The notes under the pieces are model-generated. The model did no database searches, was not told the origin of the DNA, and was given only the letters and a program-made list of their open reading frames with translations. Of a stretch of DNA of 41,114 nucleotides, positions 16,269 to 25,206 are shown one piece after another. The stretch lies in NCBI GenBank assembly GCA_019038695.1, contig JAHOYZ010000027.1:1-41114 (forward strand), in the 5' to 3' direction. Position 1 is the stretch's first letter. The number at the start of each line of letters is the position of its first letter. The position numbers were made by a program, and so were the translations under genes. The DNA comes from Candidatus Zixiibacteriota bacterium (GTDB lineage: Bacteria; Zixibacteria; MSB-5A5; GN15; FEB-12).

Positions 16269-17555
16269 ATGTTGTTAAAAGCGCCCAAAAAGCTTCAAGT
16301 GTTGTTGGCCCTCATGGTAATGGTAGTGCTCGCGCTGCCGATTATAGCCCAGCAGGCCGATGATCCGGGACAGCCGATCAAGAACCTTCAGTTTCAGTCA
16401 GCCGAGATCCGCTCAGTACTGACCTTCCTGGCCGATTACGGAGGTGTCAATGTGGTGGTGTCTCCCAAGGTTGACGGAGTCGTTACCATCAGATTGCAGG
16501 ATGTCAAATGGCGGGCTGCCATGGATATCATTGGCCGTACCTATGATCTGGCCGTAGTAGATGAGGCGGATGGTTATATTCGGGTTCTTCGCTCAGAGGA
16601 CTACCGCACGGAAGTAACTGAACGTGAAAAGCACGCTCAATCGACTCGCGAATTGGTGGCGCTGGATACCAGGATTGTCTACATTTCAAATTCCACTTCG
16701 GAAGACATTGTTGAGGCTGTCAAGTCGTTGCTGACCGATCGTGGCAAAGCGACAAGTGATTCACGGTCAAACTCGATTATCCTGCAAGAAGTCCCCAGCA
16801 ATATTGAGAATGTAATTAGTTACATCACGCAGCTGGATCGACCGTCCAAGCAGATCAGGATATCAGCTCAGTTGCTTGAGGTATATTCCAATGACCTCGA
16901 GGAACTTGGCATTGATTGGTCAGCCTCCGGTACTTATTACACCGAATCAGGACGCAGCTTCCCTCAGGAAGGCAAAGTCAACGCAGCGCGGAGTCCCGAT
17001 GTGGTGGGTAGCTATACGGTTGCTGCGGTACAGCACGGTTGGACGGTCGAAGCGGTTGTGCAGGCCATAGTCAATAGTGGCAAGGGCAAGATCATTGCCC
17101 ATCCGGAAATTACAACGGTGGACAACAAAGAAGCTCGCATTCAGATGGGCCAGAAGATTCCGGTTAAGCAATTTGATGAATCCGGTAACGTGGTTATCAA
17201 ATTTGAAGAGGTTGGAACGATTCTCAAAGTTACACCTCATATCACCGCTGAAAATCGAATCTTGATGCACCTGAAGCCCGAGCGCTCGACCTACCAGTTC
17301 GATCCTAACGGCGTCATCATCAATACCAACAATGCCGAGACCAACATAATCGTTAGTGACGGCCAGACAGCAGTAATTGGTGGATTGACCACTGAAGACG
17401 AAGTCGAGTCGCAAGTCGGTGTGCCATTGTTGATGGATATTCCGCTTTTGGGCAGGTTGTTCAAGTTCACTAATAAACGGTCCGAAGTTCGTGACCTGGT
17501 GATTTTTGTGACACCGACCATTGTAAAAGATGACCTGGCCATGGAGGGTAAATAA
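16269..17555 (+). CDS. pilQ: Type IV pilus secretin PilQ (short form)
   Basis: The outer-membrane secretin channel for the pilus; 428 residues from the ATG at 16269. That start has GAAAGGCAGG eight bases upstream and opens directly into a signal peptide; an in-frame ATG at 16239 would add ten polar residues and overlap the previous gene. An STN-like domain spans about 35-110 (IKNLQFQSAEIRSVL), an N1 domain about 120-195, and the secretin beta-barrel about 200-425 (VPLLMDIPLLGRLFKF, LVIFVTPTIV). It is much shorter than the usual 650-700 residues because it lacks the N-terminal AMIN domains, one of which is in the preceding gene. Confidence 0.93.
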   Translation: MLLKAPKKLQVLLALMVMVVLALPIIAQQADDPGQPIKNLQFQSAEIRSVLTFLADYGGVNVVVSPKVDGVVTIRLQDVKWRAAMDIIGRTYDLAVVDEADGYIRVLRSEDYRTEVTEREKHAQSTRELVALDTRIVYISNSTSEDIVEAVKSLLTDRGKATSDSRSNSIILQEVPSNIENVISYITQLDRPSKQIRISAQLLEVYSNDLEELGIDWSASGTYYTESGRSFPQEGKVNAARSPDVVGSYTVAAVQHGWTVEAVVQAIVNSGKGKIIAHPEITTVDNKEARIQMGQKIPVKQFDESGNVVIKFEEVGTILKVTPHITAENRILMHLKPERSTYQFDPNGVIINTNNAETNIIVSDGQTAVIGGLTTEDEVESQVGVPLLMDIPLLGRLFKFTNKRSEVRDLVIFVTPTIVKDDLAMEGK

Positions 17556-17578
17556 CATAAAATAGTACTCCGCAATGT

Positions 17579-17603
17579 GCCTGGCGCATTTTGTGCGTCA
17601 GGC
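17579..17603 (+). other. Hairpin between pilQ and the Ig-repeat lipoprotein gene
   Basis: GCCTGGCGCA and TGCGTCAGGC pair over ten positions (one G-T) around TTTTG. There is no downstream T-run. It may be an mRNA processing or stabilising element separating the two genes. Confidence 0.4.
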
Positions 17604-17691
17604 GTCGGGGTTACTGTTAGATCCGGAAGGTTGGTTATGCGCTGGTTGGAGAATATCAACAGAAAATAAGTTTGCAGATACGGGAGACAGT

Positions 17692-20631
17692 ATGTTTAGT
17701 AAGAATCACATAAGCTGGGTCACTTTCTCAATGGTGTCCCTGGTGTTGATTGTAGCTCTGATGATGGGTTGCGATTCGAAGAGTGTACGAGACGATACAA
17801 CTGGTGGTGGCAGTGGGGATTTTCAGATTACATTGACCGCTACACCTACACAGGTTGATCTCAACTCCAGTATCATTGTAGAAGCTCTGGTCCAGGATGG
17901 TGGTGTAGCACAGACCGACCAGGAAGTCAGTTTCCAGGCCACTCCTTCATCTGCGGGTTATTTTTCGTTAGAGACACCTACTACCGATGATAATGGAATT
18001 GCCGCGACGGTATTCATTCCGTCATCCACAGGATCAGCCGTAATTACCGCAAATGCTGAAATCGGTCTGGCGACGGCAACGAATTCGGTCACCATAAGTA
18101 TTACAACTTCCGGTGGCGGCGCATCTACAGAAGTCGATAACGGAAACTTAGGTATCGATTTTTCCAAGTCAATCCTTCTGGCCAATGGAGGAGACACTTC
18201 GGTTGTTACCATTGCAGTAGTTGACTCAAACGGCGTACCAGCCCCAGACGGCAGTATCATCAAACTCACCGCTGGTGATCGTTTTGTTGATGTTGATGGT
18301 GATGGCTATTGGTCTCTCTGCTGCGACTCGCTGATCAATGATCTGGATGGAGACGGTAACTTCGATGCTGTCGGTACTATCCCGACGGCAGCGATCGTCA
18401 GTGGAGGTACCGGAGTAGCTACAGTAAATTACATTTCCGGGATAGACTCTGGACAGGTCTACATTCGAGCTACGATTGATGCCGGCGACATACATGCCTT
18501 TGAAGAGAGATCGATTCATTTGACACCGAATATCAAGGCAGGATTTGTGGGCATCTCGGTCTCTCGTGCCGAGGTTCTCGCAAACGGTAAAGACACGACC
18601 ATCATTACGGTAGCCGTGTGTGATGCTGGCGGAGATCCGGCACCGGACGGAACTCCGGTAACGATTCTGGCCGGTGAAAAATTCTATGATACGGACGGAG
18701 ATGGCCTCTGGTCGCAATGTTGCGATTCTCTGATCACAGATTATAACTCCAATGGAGCATGGGATGCTATCGGTACTGTTGCACAGACAGTCCTCACTTC
18801 CGATGGAACCGGTGAGGCTACGGTTGTCTATTATGCTAGTTCCGATTCGGCTACCGTCTGGATCAAAGCGACCGTGGATACGAACGGCATTCAGGGCCGT
18901 GCCGATTTCCCGATCCAGATTCTGCCGCCGGGAGCAGGTTCCATCGAAGCTTATCTTTCGAGAGACTTACTCCTGGCCAATGGTGTCGATACCACTATTT
19001 TGACTATACAAGCCTGGGATGGCTTCGGTATGCCTGTGGCAGAGTCAACTTTGGTGGTCGTTACCGCTGGTGAGTTGTTTGTCGACGTAGACAGCAACGG
19101 CACTTTCTCGACGGGTGTCGATTCGGTGCTCTATGATGCCAACAACAACGGACAATGGGATGCTATCGGTCTTGTGTGTCAGTATAACTATTTCATTGGT
19201 GATAACGGCGTGCTTCATATTCCTTACGTTTCAGGGCATGTCCCAACCACTATTTATCTCAAGGTCACGTTGGTTGACCCGAAGATCCGGGTAGCCACTC
19301 AAGTACCCGTTCAACTTCAGGCTGATGCTATCATCAGCTCCATTTACATGAAGTCTGATTCCATCAACCTGGTAGTGAAACATTGCGGTGGCATTGAAAT
19401 TGCCAACCTGTACGCTACCGGCTATGACATTCACGGTAATCCGGTCTCTGAGGGAGTAGAGATGGAGTTCCTCATTACCAACGGGCCGGGCGGTGGCGAA
19501 TGTCTTGATACGGTAGGCTACGGTCCTTACGTTGCTAAGACCAATAGTCAAGGTACGGCCACAGTATCAGTCCACTCAGGAACTATCTCCGGGACCATTC
19601 GTCTCCGAGCCAAGGCCAACGATTCGATTCTTTCCAACGCCACGCATGTGATGATCTCGGCCGGTCCGCCAAAATACATTGCTGTCGGCGCGGAGTTCTG
19701 TAATGTTGATTACCTGTACAGTGTTGGCTATGCCATCGCTGTGACAGCCGTCGTGTCGGACACGTTCCATAATCCGGTGAACGACTCCACTGTTGTTTAC
19801 TTCACCGCGGACGAAGGAACTATGCAGTCCCACGAGAAACGCACCGAGAATTTACAGGGTATCGCCACCACATGGTGGTTCTCCGGATATGATCCCGATG
19901 CTTTTCCTGTTCCTGACGGTATAGTCGTGATTACTGCCGAGACGGCTGGCGGAACGGTCAGTAGCTCGGCAACGTTCTACAACACCGGATCGCTTACCTC
20001 GTTTACTGTGACAGGCTTTCCCGATTCAATGTTGGCGGATGGTTTGTCTGAGGCGAATGTGGTTGTATATGGCTGGGACATCAACAACAATCCAGTCGTC
20101 GACGGAACTCTGTTCAAGGGTGATGCCAACTTCCTGTTGGCAGCGGGGGGTGCTCTCTACTACGCCTGCGGTGGCAGCACCTCTTCGTGTCGAATCCAAT
20201 TGCAATCACAGATCCTTTTGGCCGACTGGTCTACCCCTGGTGGCAACGATGATGGCGTCGGAGCCATAGATGTAGTGCAATTTTGGAAGGGTGCCGCTGG
20301 TTGGAATGATATGGTAGTGCTAAAGACTGGAGAAGCTTATTCGGGCAACTCGTCGATTGGTGGAAACTTCTCTGTCAACGTTGGTGAAACGGCTTACCTT
20401 AATGTCACGGTCAAGGACCGATGGACCAATCCACTGGGAGATCACACACTGGTAGCAACCTATCCAGGCACAGGTGTGGCTGGTCCGGGTACTAAAGAAA
20501 CTAACCTGTACGGTGAGGCTTTCGGCTTCTCTTGGACGCCGGCTGACACCGGAACGTTCCAGATTGTAATAACCGATACTGATCCTCGCGGTGGGATCGT
20601 TTGGTCGCAAGCCATCACCGTCGGACAATAA
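17692..20631 (+). CDS. Large Ig-repeat lipoprotein with EF-hand-like loops, next to pilQ
   Basis: The product has 979 residues from the ATG at 17692, which has GGGAG five bases upstream; the longer frame from 17575 lacks a site and a signal peptide. Lipobox LMMGC gives Cys27. A Big_1/invasin-like Ig domain spans about 45-136. Three tandem Ig-like repeats of about 132 residues follow, each with LLANG/VLANG and TAGxxFVDVDG. Inside each repeat lies a pair of Asp-rich loops (DVDGDGYW and DLDGDGNFD at about 200-225, 333-358 and 465-490). The first two repeats carry a CC pair. Further Ig-like domains fill the rest. It is probably an outer-membrane-anchored surface stalk or adhesin, co-transcribed with or near the pilus genes. 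A terminator follows at 20654. Confidence 0.8.
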   Translation: MFSKNHISWVTFSMVSLVLIVALMMGCDSKSVRDDTTGGGSGDFQITLTATPTQVDLNSSIIVEALVQDGGVAQTDQEVSFQATPSSAGYFSLETPTTDDNGIAATVFIPSSTGSAVITANAEIGLATATNSVTISITTSGGGASTEVDNGNLGIDFSKSILLANGGDTSVVTIAVVDSNGVPAPDGSIIKLTAGDRFVDVDGDGYWSLCCDSLINDLDGDGNFDAVGTIPTAAIVSGGTGVATVNYISGIDSGQVYIRATIDAGDIHAFEERSIHLTPNIKAGFVGISVSRAEVLANGKDTTIITVAVCDAGGDPAPDGTPVTILAGEKFYDTDGDGLWSQCCDSLITDYNSNGAWDAIGTVAQTVLTSDGTGEATVVYYASSDSATVWIKATVDTNGIQGRADFPIQILPPGAGSIEAYLSRDLLLANGVDTTILTIQAWDGFGMPVAESTLVVVTAGELFVDVDSNGTFSTGVDSVLYDANNNGQWDAIGLVCQYNYFIGDNGVLHIPYVSGHVPTTIYLKVTLVDPKIRVATQVPVQLQADAIISSIYMKSDSINLVVKHCGGIEIANLYATGYDIHGNPVSEGVEMEFLITNGPGGGECLDTVGYGPYVAKTNSQGTATVSVHSGTISGTIRLRAKANDSILSNATHVMISAGPPKYIAVGAEFCNVDYLYSVGYAIAVTAVVSDTFHNPVNDSTVVYFTADEGTMQSHEKRTENLQGIATTWWFSGYDPDAFPVPDGIVVITAETAGGTVSSSATFYNTGSLTSFTVTGFPDSMLADGLSEANVVVYGWDINNNPVVDGTLFKGDANFLLAAGGALYYACGGSTSSCRIQLQSQILLADWSTPGGNDDGVGAIDVVQFWKGAAGWNDMVVLKTGEAYSGNSSIGGNFSVNVGETAYLNVTVKDRWTNPLGDHTLVATYPGTGVAGPGTKETNLYGEAFGFSWTPADTGTFQIVITDTDPRGGIVWSQAITVGQ

Positions 20632-20653
20632 TAGCTTTCTGATTTGACTTTAC

Positions 20654-20687
20654 AGGCCGCCGGTTTCAAACCCGGCGGCCTTTTTTT
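20654..20687 (+). terminator. Rho-independent terminator ending the pilus block
   Basis: GGCCGCCGG (20655-20663) and CCGGCGGCC (20672-20680) form a perfect 9-bp stem followed by seven T. It lies 22 bases after the Ig-lipoprotein stop codon. Confidence 0.92.
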
Positions 20688-20734
20688 GCGTGAGTCCGGG
20701 GTCGAGAGCGCATAGCTTCGCATCATTTTTCTCT

Positions 20735-20762
20735 TTGTCCTCTGGCTCGCTCGACCTACATT
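20735..20762 (+). promoter_or_regulatory. Candidate promoter placing the start site at the ligase start codon
   Basis: TTGTCC (20735-20740), 16 bases, TACATT (20757-20762), six bases, ATG. It lies downstream of the terminator at 20654-20687, so a promoter is required in this short stretch. Confidence 0.45.
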
Positions 20763-20768
20763 GAATTG

Positions 20769-22421
20769 ATGCCGACACCAAATCAGAAAAATCGGCGAAC
20801 GATCCACGACGAGTTCCTCAGGATAGCAGGAGATTACGCCGGCCGGACCCTTTTCAGGGCTGAAGGAGGACAGGGACGCAGCTATACCTATGGTCAGGTG
20901 GCTGAGTTCGTGAGTTGTTTTTCCCGGAGTCTCCGCGCCGACGGGTCGATGGATACTCCGGAAATAGGATTGCTCTCGGAGAACTGCCCCGAATGGTGCA
21001 TTAGTTACCTGTCGATACTGGCGGCCGGTCGAACAGTGTTGCCCATAGATACCCGACTGAAGCCGGAGGAGATTCGCTCAATAGTTACCCATGCCAGGCT
21101 ACGGACGGTGGTGGTCTCGGCTGCTCTCGCTCCGATTCTGTCTGAGATGGCAGATGACCTCCACCTGATTTCACTCGATGACGACTCGCCCGACAGTTGG
21201 AGACATCTCCTTAAATCTGATCCGGAGCCGACGTTACCGTTTCACAATGAAACTGCGGTTATCATCTATACGTCCGGCACAACGGGCACCCCGAAAACAG
21301 TGGAACTCACGCATGCCAACCTGTTAGCCAATCTGGAGGGTGTCAGGAGCTCGATACAATTTGACGAACACGACGTGTTCCTTTCTATTCTCCCTCTCTA
21401 TCACACCTTTGAGGCGACTTGTGGTTTTCTCACTCCGTTGATGAGCGGGGCTACGATTGTTTATGCCCGTTCGCTCAAATCAAAAGAGATTATTGAGGAC
21501 CTTTCTCGAAATCGGGCCACGGTAATGTGCGGTATGCCACTATTATATGAGAAGATGTATTACTCTTTTCGGCGCAAGATTGCAGCTGCGCCATGGTTCA
21601 GGCGAATGCTGTTTCGAGTTCTATATGTTCTCTCAGGAATTTTGTGGAAGTTGGGTTTCAAGGTGAGCAGGTTGCTCTTCCGCTCGCTAAGGGGCAGGGC
21701 CGGAATGGATTCTATCCGGATATTCGTGTCGGGTGGTGCTGCTATTCCATCCTCGATTGCCCGGTTTTTCAATCTGATTGGTTTTGATTTTATCCAGGGC
21801 TACGGCATGACCGAAGCTTCACCAGTGATTACGGTTCATCGACCTGAGAATATCAAGTTCGGTTCGGTGGGACCGCCACTTAACAATGTTGAGGTTCGCA
21901 TTGACTCTCCCGATGAGGCCGGAATTGGAGAAATAATCGCACGCGGCGATAATATCTCGCCCGGTTATCGCGATAATCCAGAGGCGACTGCCGAACTGGT
22001 GCGTGATGGTTGGCTGTACACGGGTGATCTGGGACGGATGAAGGACGGCCACTTGTGGATCACAGGTCGCCGCAAGAGCCTGATTGTCTCGGCTTCCGGT
22101 AAGAACATTTATCCGGAAGAATTGGAGGAGAAGCTTGTAGAACATGCGATCGTTCTTGAGGCGGTTGTCTTTGGTCGCAAGAAACAGGGGAGACAAGGGG
22201 AAGAGGTTCGTGCCATAATTGTTCCGGACCAGCAATGCTGGGATTGTGAATCATCATCAACAAAGCTCGATGAAGACAAGATCAACCAGGCTATCAAGGA
22301 CGCTGTCGCTGAGGTCAACAGCCACGTTGCAACCTACAAGCGGATCGTTGGCTATGAAATTCAATACGAGGAGTTGGAGAAGACATCAACCAGGAAAGTA
22401 AAGCGATTCTTGTATCAGTGA
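20769..22421 (+). CDS. AMP-forming acyl-CoA synthetase / ligase (long-chain fatty acid-CoA ligase-like)
   Basis: A 550-residue ANL-superfamily adenylating enzyme, expected to activate a carboxylic acid, probably a fatty acid, with ATP and CoA. The phosphate loop is IIYTSGTTGTPKT (about 165-177), the A5 motif is GYGMTEASP (about 345), A7/A8 are YTGDLGRMKDG and WITGRRKSLIV, and A10 has the catalytic Lys in ASGKNIYPEE (about 448). A basic segment at about 270-310 may contact the membrane. There is no ribosome-binding site before the ATG, and a -10-like box lies six bases before it, so the mRNA may be leaderless. Substrate chain length cannot be told from the sequence. Confidence 0.88.
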   Translation: MPTPNQKNRRTIHDEFLRIAGDYAGRTLFRAEGGQGRSYTYGQVAEFVSCFSRSLRADGSMDTPEIGLLSENCPEWCISYLSILAAGRTVLPIDTRLKPEEIRSIVTHARLRTVVVSAALAPILSEMADDLHLISLDDDSPDSWRHLLKSDPEPTLPFHNETAVIIYTSGTTGTPKTVELTHANLLANLEGVRSSIQFDEHDVFLSILPLYHTFEATCGFLTPLMSGATIVYARSLKSKEIIEDLSRNRATVMCGMPLLYEKMYYSFRRKIAAAPWFRRMLFRVLYVLSGILWKLGFKVSRLLFRSLRGRAGMDSIRIFVSGGAAIPSSIARFFNLIGFDFIQGYGMTEASPVITVHRPENIKFGSVGPPLNNVEVRIDSPDEAGIGEIIARGDNISPGYRDNPEATAELVRDGWLYTGDLGRMKDGHLWITGRRKSLIVSASGKNIYPEELEEKLVEHAIVLEAVVFGRKKQGRQGEEVRAIIVPDQQCWDCESSSTKLDEDKINQAIKDAVAEVNSHVATYKRIVGYEIQYEELEKTSTRKVKRFLYQ

Positions 22422-22461
22422 CTGTGGGAATCTATCAGGAGAATCAGAGCAAGAGGGACAG

Positions 22462-22878
22462 ATGGTAGAAACGAGAGAGATTCAATTGGAGGTGAAGGGC
22501 TATTGCGATATTGTTGACATCACCGCCGATCTTCATGAAGCCATTAGACAGTCGGGAATAACCAGTGGAACTATCACAGCCTTTTGTCCCGGATCGACAG
22601 GTGGTATTACGACCATAGAATATGAGCCGGGATTGTTGAAAGACCTTCCGGAGTTCTTTGAGAAATTGTTGCCCTCCGACCATACTTACCATCACGATGA
22701 AACCTGGCACGACGGGAACGGTTTCTCGCACATGAGATCGGCTCTGATCGGACCGAGTCTCACAGTGCCATTCGTGGGTGGCAAACTAACTCTCGGTACC
22801 TGGCAACAGGTAGTTTTCCTGCATTTCGACAACAAGGACCGACAGCGGAGCCTTGTGCTCCAGATGATAGGGGAATAA
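22462..22878 (+). CDS. yjbQ: YjbQ/UPF0047 family protein
   Basis: A 138-residue small cytosolic protein of the UPF0047 family, for which a thiamine phosphate synthase side activity has been reported; its real role is unsettled. The family motifs are visible: FCPGSTGGITTIEYEPG, YHHDETWHDGNGFSHMRS (His-rich metal or phosphate site), and LGTWQQVVFLHFDNKDRQR near the C-terminus. GAGGGA precedes the ATG. It lies 40 bases after the acyl-CoA ligase and eight before mtnA, so the three probably form one operon. Confidence 0.92.
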   Translation: MVETREIQLEVKGYCDIVDITADLHEAIRQSGITSGTITAFCPGSTGGITTIEYEPGLLKDLPEFFEKLLPSDHTYHHDETWHDGNGFSHMRSALIGPSLTVPFVGGKLTLGTWQQVVFLHFDNKDRQRSLVLQMIGE

Positions 22879-22886
22879 CGACAACG

Positions 22887-23888
22887 GTGAATGTCAAAGC
22901 TATTGAAAGGATTGGGAACCATGTGCGGTTGGTGGCTCAGACGCGTTTGCCGGGCGAATTGACCTGGCTGGAAATCAATGACTACCCGGATATTATTAGG
23001 GCTATCAAGTGCCTTGATGTCCGGGGTGCACCGGCTATTGGCATTGCTGCGGCCTATGGACTGGCACTCGGGGTTCAGCATACCAAGGATTACAGTCAAT
23101 CACACATAAGCAGCGTTGCTGCCGAGATAAAAGCGGCCCGTCCAACGGCTGTGAATCTTGCCTGGGCGATTGATCGGGTCCAGGATCGTTTCACAAAGGA
23201 ACAGCCCGACTCACTGGCATTAGCCCTGAGTTTACTGTGGAACGAGGCCGAAGCAATCCATGAGGAAGACCGTCACCTCTGCGATCGTATCGGGCAAAAC
23301 GGCGCTCAATTGATAAAGGACGGCGACTCCATCCTGACCCACTGCAATGCCGGGGCGTTAGCAACGGGGGGGATCGGTACTGCGCTCGGAGTGATCTACA
23401 CCTGTAAGAACCAGGGTAAGAATATCTGTGTCTACGCCGACGAAACCCGACCATTGCTTCAGGGGGCAAGGTTGACTTCCTGGGAACTTATGCAGGAAGG
23501 AATTGATGTCACTCTGATCTGTGACAGTGTGGCGGCCGTTCTTATGCGCCAGGGACATATTGATCATGTGGTAGTCGGGGCCGACCGGGTAGCGGCCAAT
23601 GGTGATTTCGCCAACAAGATCGGTACCTACGCTGTGGCTGTTCTGGCCAAAGAGCACGATGTGCCGTTCTACATCGCCGCTCCCTATTCGACATTCGATA
23701 ACAACCTACCCTCCGGTGCTGACATCCCCATCGAAGAACGAACCGCCTCCGAAGTAACCGAGGGCTTTGGATCACGGACTGCTCCTGATGGAGTCCGCGT
23801 ATATTCGCCGGCTTTTGACATAACTCCCTTTGAATTGGTTACCCAGTATGTCACTGACAAAGGCCTTACACCGGGCGGTCGAGCCTGA
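22887..23888 (+). CDS. mtnA: S-methyl-5-thioribose-1-phosphate isomerase
   Basis: A 333-residue enzyme of the methionine salvage pathway, turning methylthioribose-1-phosphate into methylthioribulose-1-phosphate. Characteristic blocks are RGAPAIGIAAAYG, the catalytic Cys in LTHCNAGALATGG, YADETRPLLQGARLT, the catalytic Asp in VVGADRVAANGD, and FYIAAPYSTFD. Length matches the family. The start is GTG with GGGGA about 11 bases upstream. No other salvage genes are in the window. Related aldose isomerases (for example ribose-1,5-bisphosphate isomerase) share the fold, so a neighbouring substrate cannot be excluded. Confidence 0.92.
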   Translation: MNVKAIERIGNHVRLVAQTRLPGELTWLEINDYPDIIRAIKCLDVRGAPAIGIAAAYGLALGVQHTKDYSQSHISSVAAEIKAARPTAVNLAWAIDRVQDRFTKEQPDSLALALSLLWNEAEAIHEEDRHLCDRIGQNGAQLIKDGDSILTHCNAGALATGGIGTALGVIYTCKNQGKNICVYADETRPLLQGARLTSWELMQEGIDVTLICDSVAAVLMRQGHIDHVVVGADRVAANGDFANKIGTYAVAVLAKEHDVPFYIAAPYSTFDNNLPSGADIPIEERTASEVTEGFGSRTAPDGVRVYSPAFDITPFELVTQYVTDKGLTPGGRA

Positions 23889-23906
23889 GGATTATGCTCT
23901 TTAAGA

Positions 23907-23935
23907 TTGCTTTCTCCTCAACCGATACCTATAGA
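23907..23935 (+). promoter_or_regulatory. Promoter of the SprT-like gene
   Basis: TTGCTT (23907-23912), 17 bases, TATAGA (23930-23935), about 20 bases before the ATG with AAGGAG in between. Confidence 0.5.
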
Positions 23936-23955
23936 AAGCGGTAGAAGGAGAGAAC

Positions 23956-24642
23956 ATGGCGCGCACCAAACAGGCAACCAAAGCACTGAAGGCTCTCAAT
24001 TATAGTCTTTTCGAAGAGGAGAGTCTTATCCCCCCGGCGCCAGTTACATTGCATACCAAGATCAGGTTGGCAACGCAGAAGCAGCCAGTTGATCGTCCGG
24101 CGGTGGGGTTGACGACCAGTTATAATGGCCTGCCGGAAGTGACCGATCTTTATCGCCGTTTTGATATATTCAACTGGACATTCTTCGGGGGGAAGCTTCC
24201 GTCAGTCAAGATTGAGTACTCCAATCGGATGTGCGCCGCGGGTTCGTATTCCCGACAGGTTCGATTGATCCGTATCGGTCGGAAGTACCATGAGATTTTT
24301 CCCGACGAGATAGATGATACGCTCAAACATGAGATGATACACATAGTCCATTTCCGCCACGACGCCAGATTCAAGAAAGTCGCCGCGAGGATTGGAGCCT
24401 CAATCAAGGCAAAAGCGCACCCATCCCTTCGAAGGCAACCGAAGTTCATTTACGTTTGTCCGTTATGTGATAAGGAGTACCCACGCCAGAAGCGTTTGGT
24501 CATGGCTTCATGTGGAAAGTGTTCGACCGGCAGGACGTTCGACCGGAAGTGCAAACTGAAGCTTCAAAAATCGGTGGGAAAACAGAACAACAAAACAACA
24601 GATCAAGTAGCAGGTGACTCCACAACTTCATCCTGTGGCTGA
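23956..24642 (+). CDS. SprT-like zinc metallopeptidase-domain protein
   Basis: The product has 228 residues. The central SprT-like region contains the gluzincin motif HEMIH (His125, Glu126, His129), with further histidines at 132 and 135 (HFRHDARF) as third-ligand candidates. A C-terminal zinc ribbon has Cys168/Cys171 (CPLC) and Cys186/Cys189 (CGKC). FNWTFFGGKLPSVKIEYS is typical of SprT/Spartan-like domains. Eukaryotic relatives cut DNA-protein crosslinks; the role of bacterial SprT proteins is not settled. AAGGAGAG precedes the ATG. The 3' end overlaps the convergent gene at 24603-24884 by 40 bases. Confidence 0.85.
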   Translation: MARTKQATKALKALNYSLFEEESLIPPAPVTLHTKIRLATQKQPVDRPAVGLTTSYNGLPEVTDLYRRFDIFNWTFFGGKLPSVKIEYSNRMCAAGSYSRQVRLIRIGRKYHEIFPDEIDDTLKHEMIHIVHFRHDARFKKVAARIGASIKAKAHPSLRRQPKFIYVCPLCDKEYPRQKRLVMASCGKCSTGRTFDRKCKLKLQKSVGKQNNKTTDQVAGDSTTSSCG

Positions 24643-24884
24643 TTCTTCAGCAATTCATCTAACAGGGGAACGCAAGTTGCCAACGATAGTATATTGCCTC
24701 CCTCACAGTAACACCTGATAAGCCGCAATAATACCAACTGTGGGTTGCCGGTACAACTGACGATGTGTCCGTCTTTCGAAACACCCAAGCCGGCCTCTTT
24801 GGCTCGTGCAAAGGCATCTTCAGACCCAATGTATTTTGCTTGTTCTCTGATTACGTCTTCAAAGAGATTCAGGTATATTTCCAT
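24603..24884 (-). CDS. Small conserved-looking hypothetical protein
   Basis: A 93-residue soluble protein of mixed helices (NLFEDVIREQAKYIG, EDAFARAKEAGLGVS, SCTGNPQLVLLRLIRCY). The composition is protein-like, with helical segments at both ends and a short GHIVSC strand in the middle. I do not recognise the family. There is no strong ribosome-binding site; GAGAGGA lies rather far upstream. It is convergent with, and overlaps, the SprT-like gene by 40 bases. It is accepted because the frame is clean and the composition plausible; it could still be spurious. Confidence 0.5.
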   Translation of the reverse strand: MEIYLNLFEDVIREQAKYIGSEDAFARAKEAGLGVSKDGHIVSCTGNPQLVLLRLIRCYCEGGNILSLATCVPLLDELLKNQPQDEVVESPAT

Positions 24885-25134
24885 TTCTTGCCCAAATGTC
24901 CTCTCAATTGGTTGCTCTTATCCGTATTAGCCATATCGGTAGATAGAGGTGGATTATCAAGTTCTTGGGAGATCGGGGTGTAACTAAATTGTGGCTACCG
25001 AACTTAATTGTTAGCTTGTCACGTCATGCACTTATAGCTAAGTTGTGGTGTCTAAATGTCTTGAGGAGAATACCCGATAATAATTGAGGGCGGAATGGTG
25101 ATACAGGAAAGTGCATTTTTTTATCGTACGAGTA

Positions 25135-25162
25135 TTGACACAGAGAAAAAAGGTTGTATACT
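25135..25162 (+). promoter_or_regulatory. Strong sigma-70-type promoter of rplM-rpsI
   Basis: TTGACA (25135-25140), 16 bases, TATACT (25157-25162), about 37 bases of leader to the ATG. It is the best promoter match in the window. The rest of 24885-25206 shows nothing else. Confidence 0.85.
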
Positions 25163-25206
25163 TGGTAGCTGTTTTATGTTTGACCACTAATGGTTAAGGC
25201 TGGTAA

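Noticed and set aside
23956-23990. The SprT-like protein starts MARTKQ, like histone H3
   Set aside because: The match stops after a few residues and the rest is a SprT-like metalloprotein; short coincidence.
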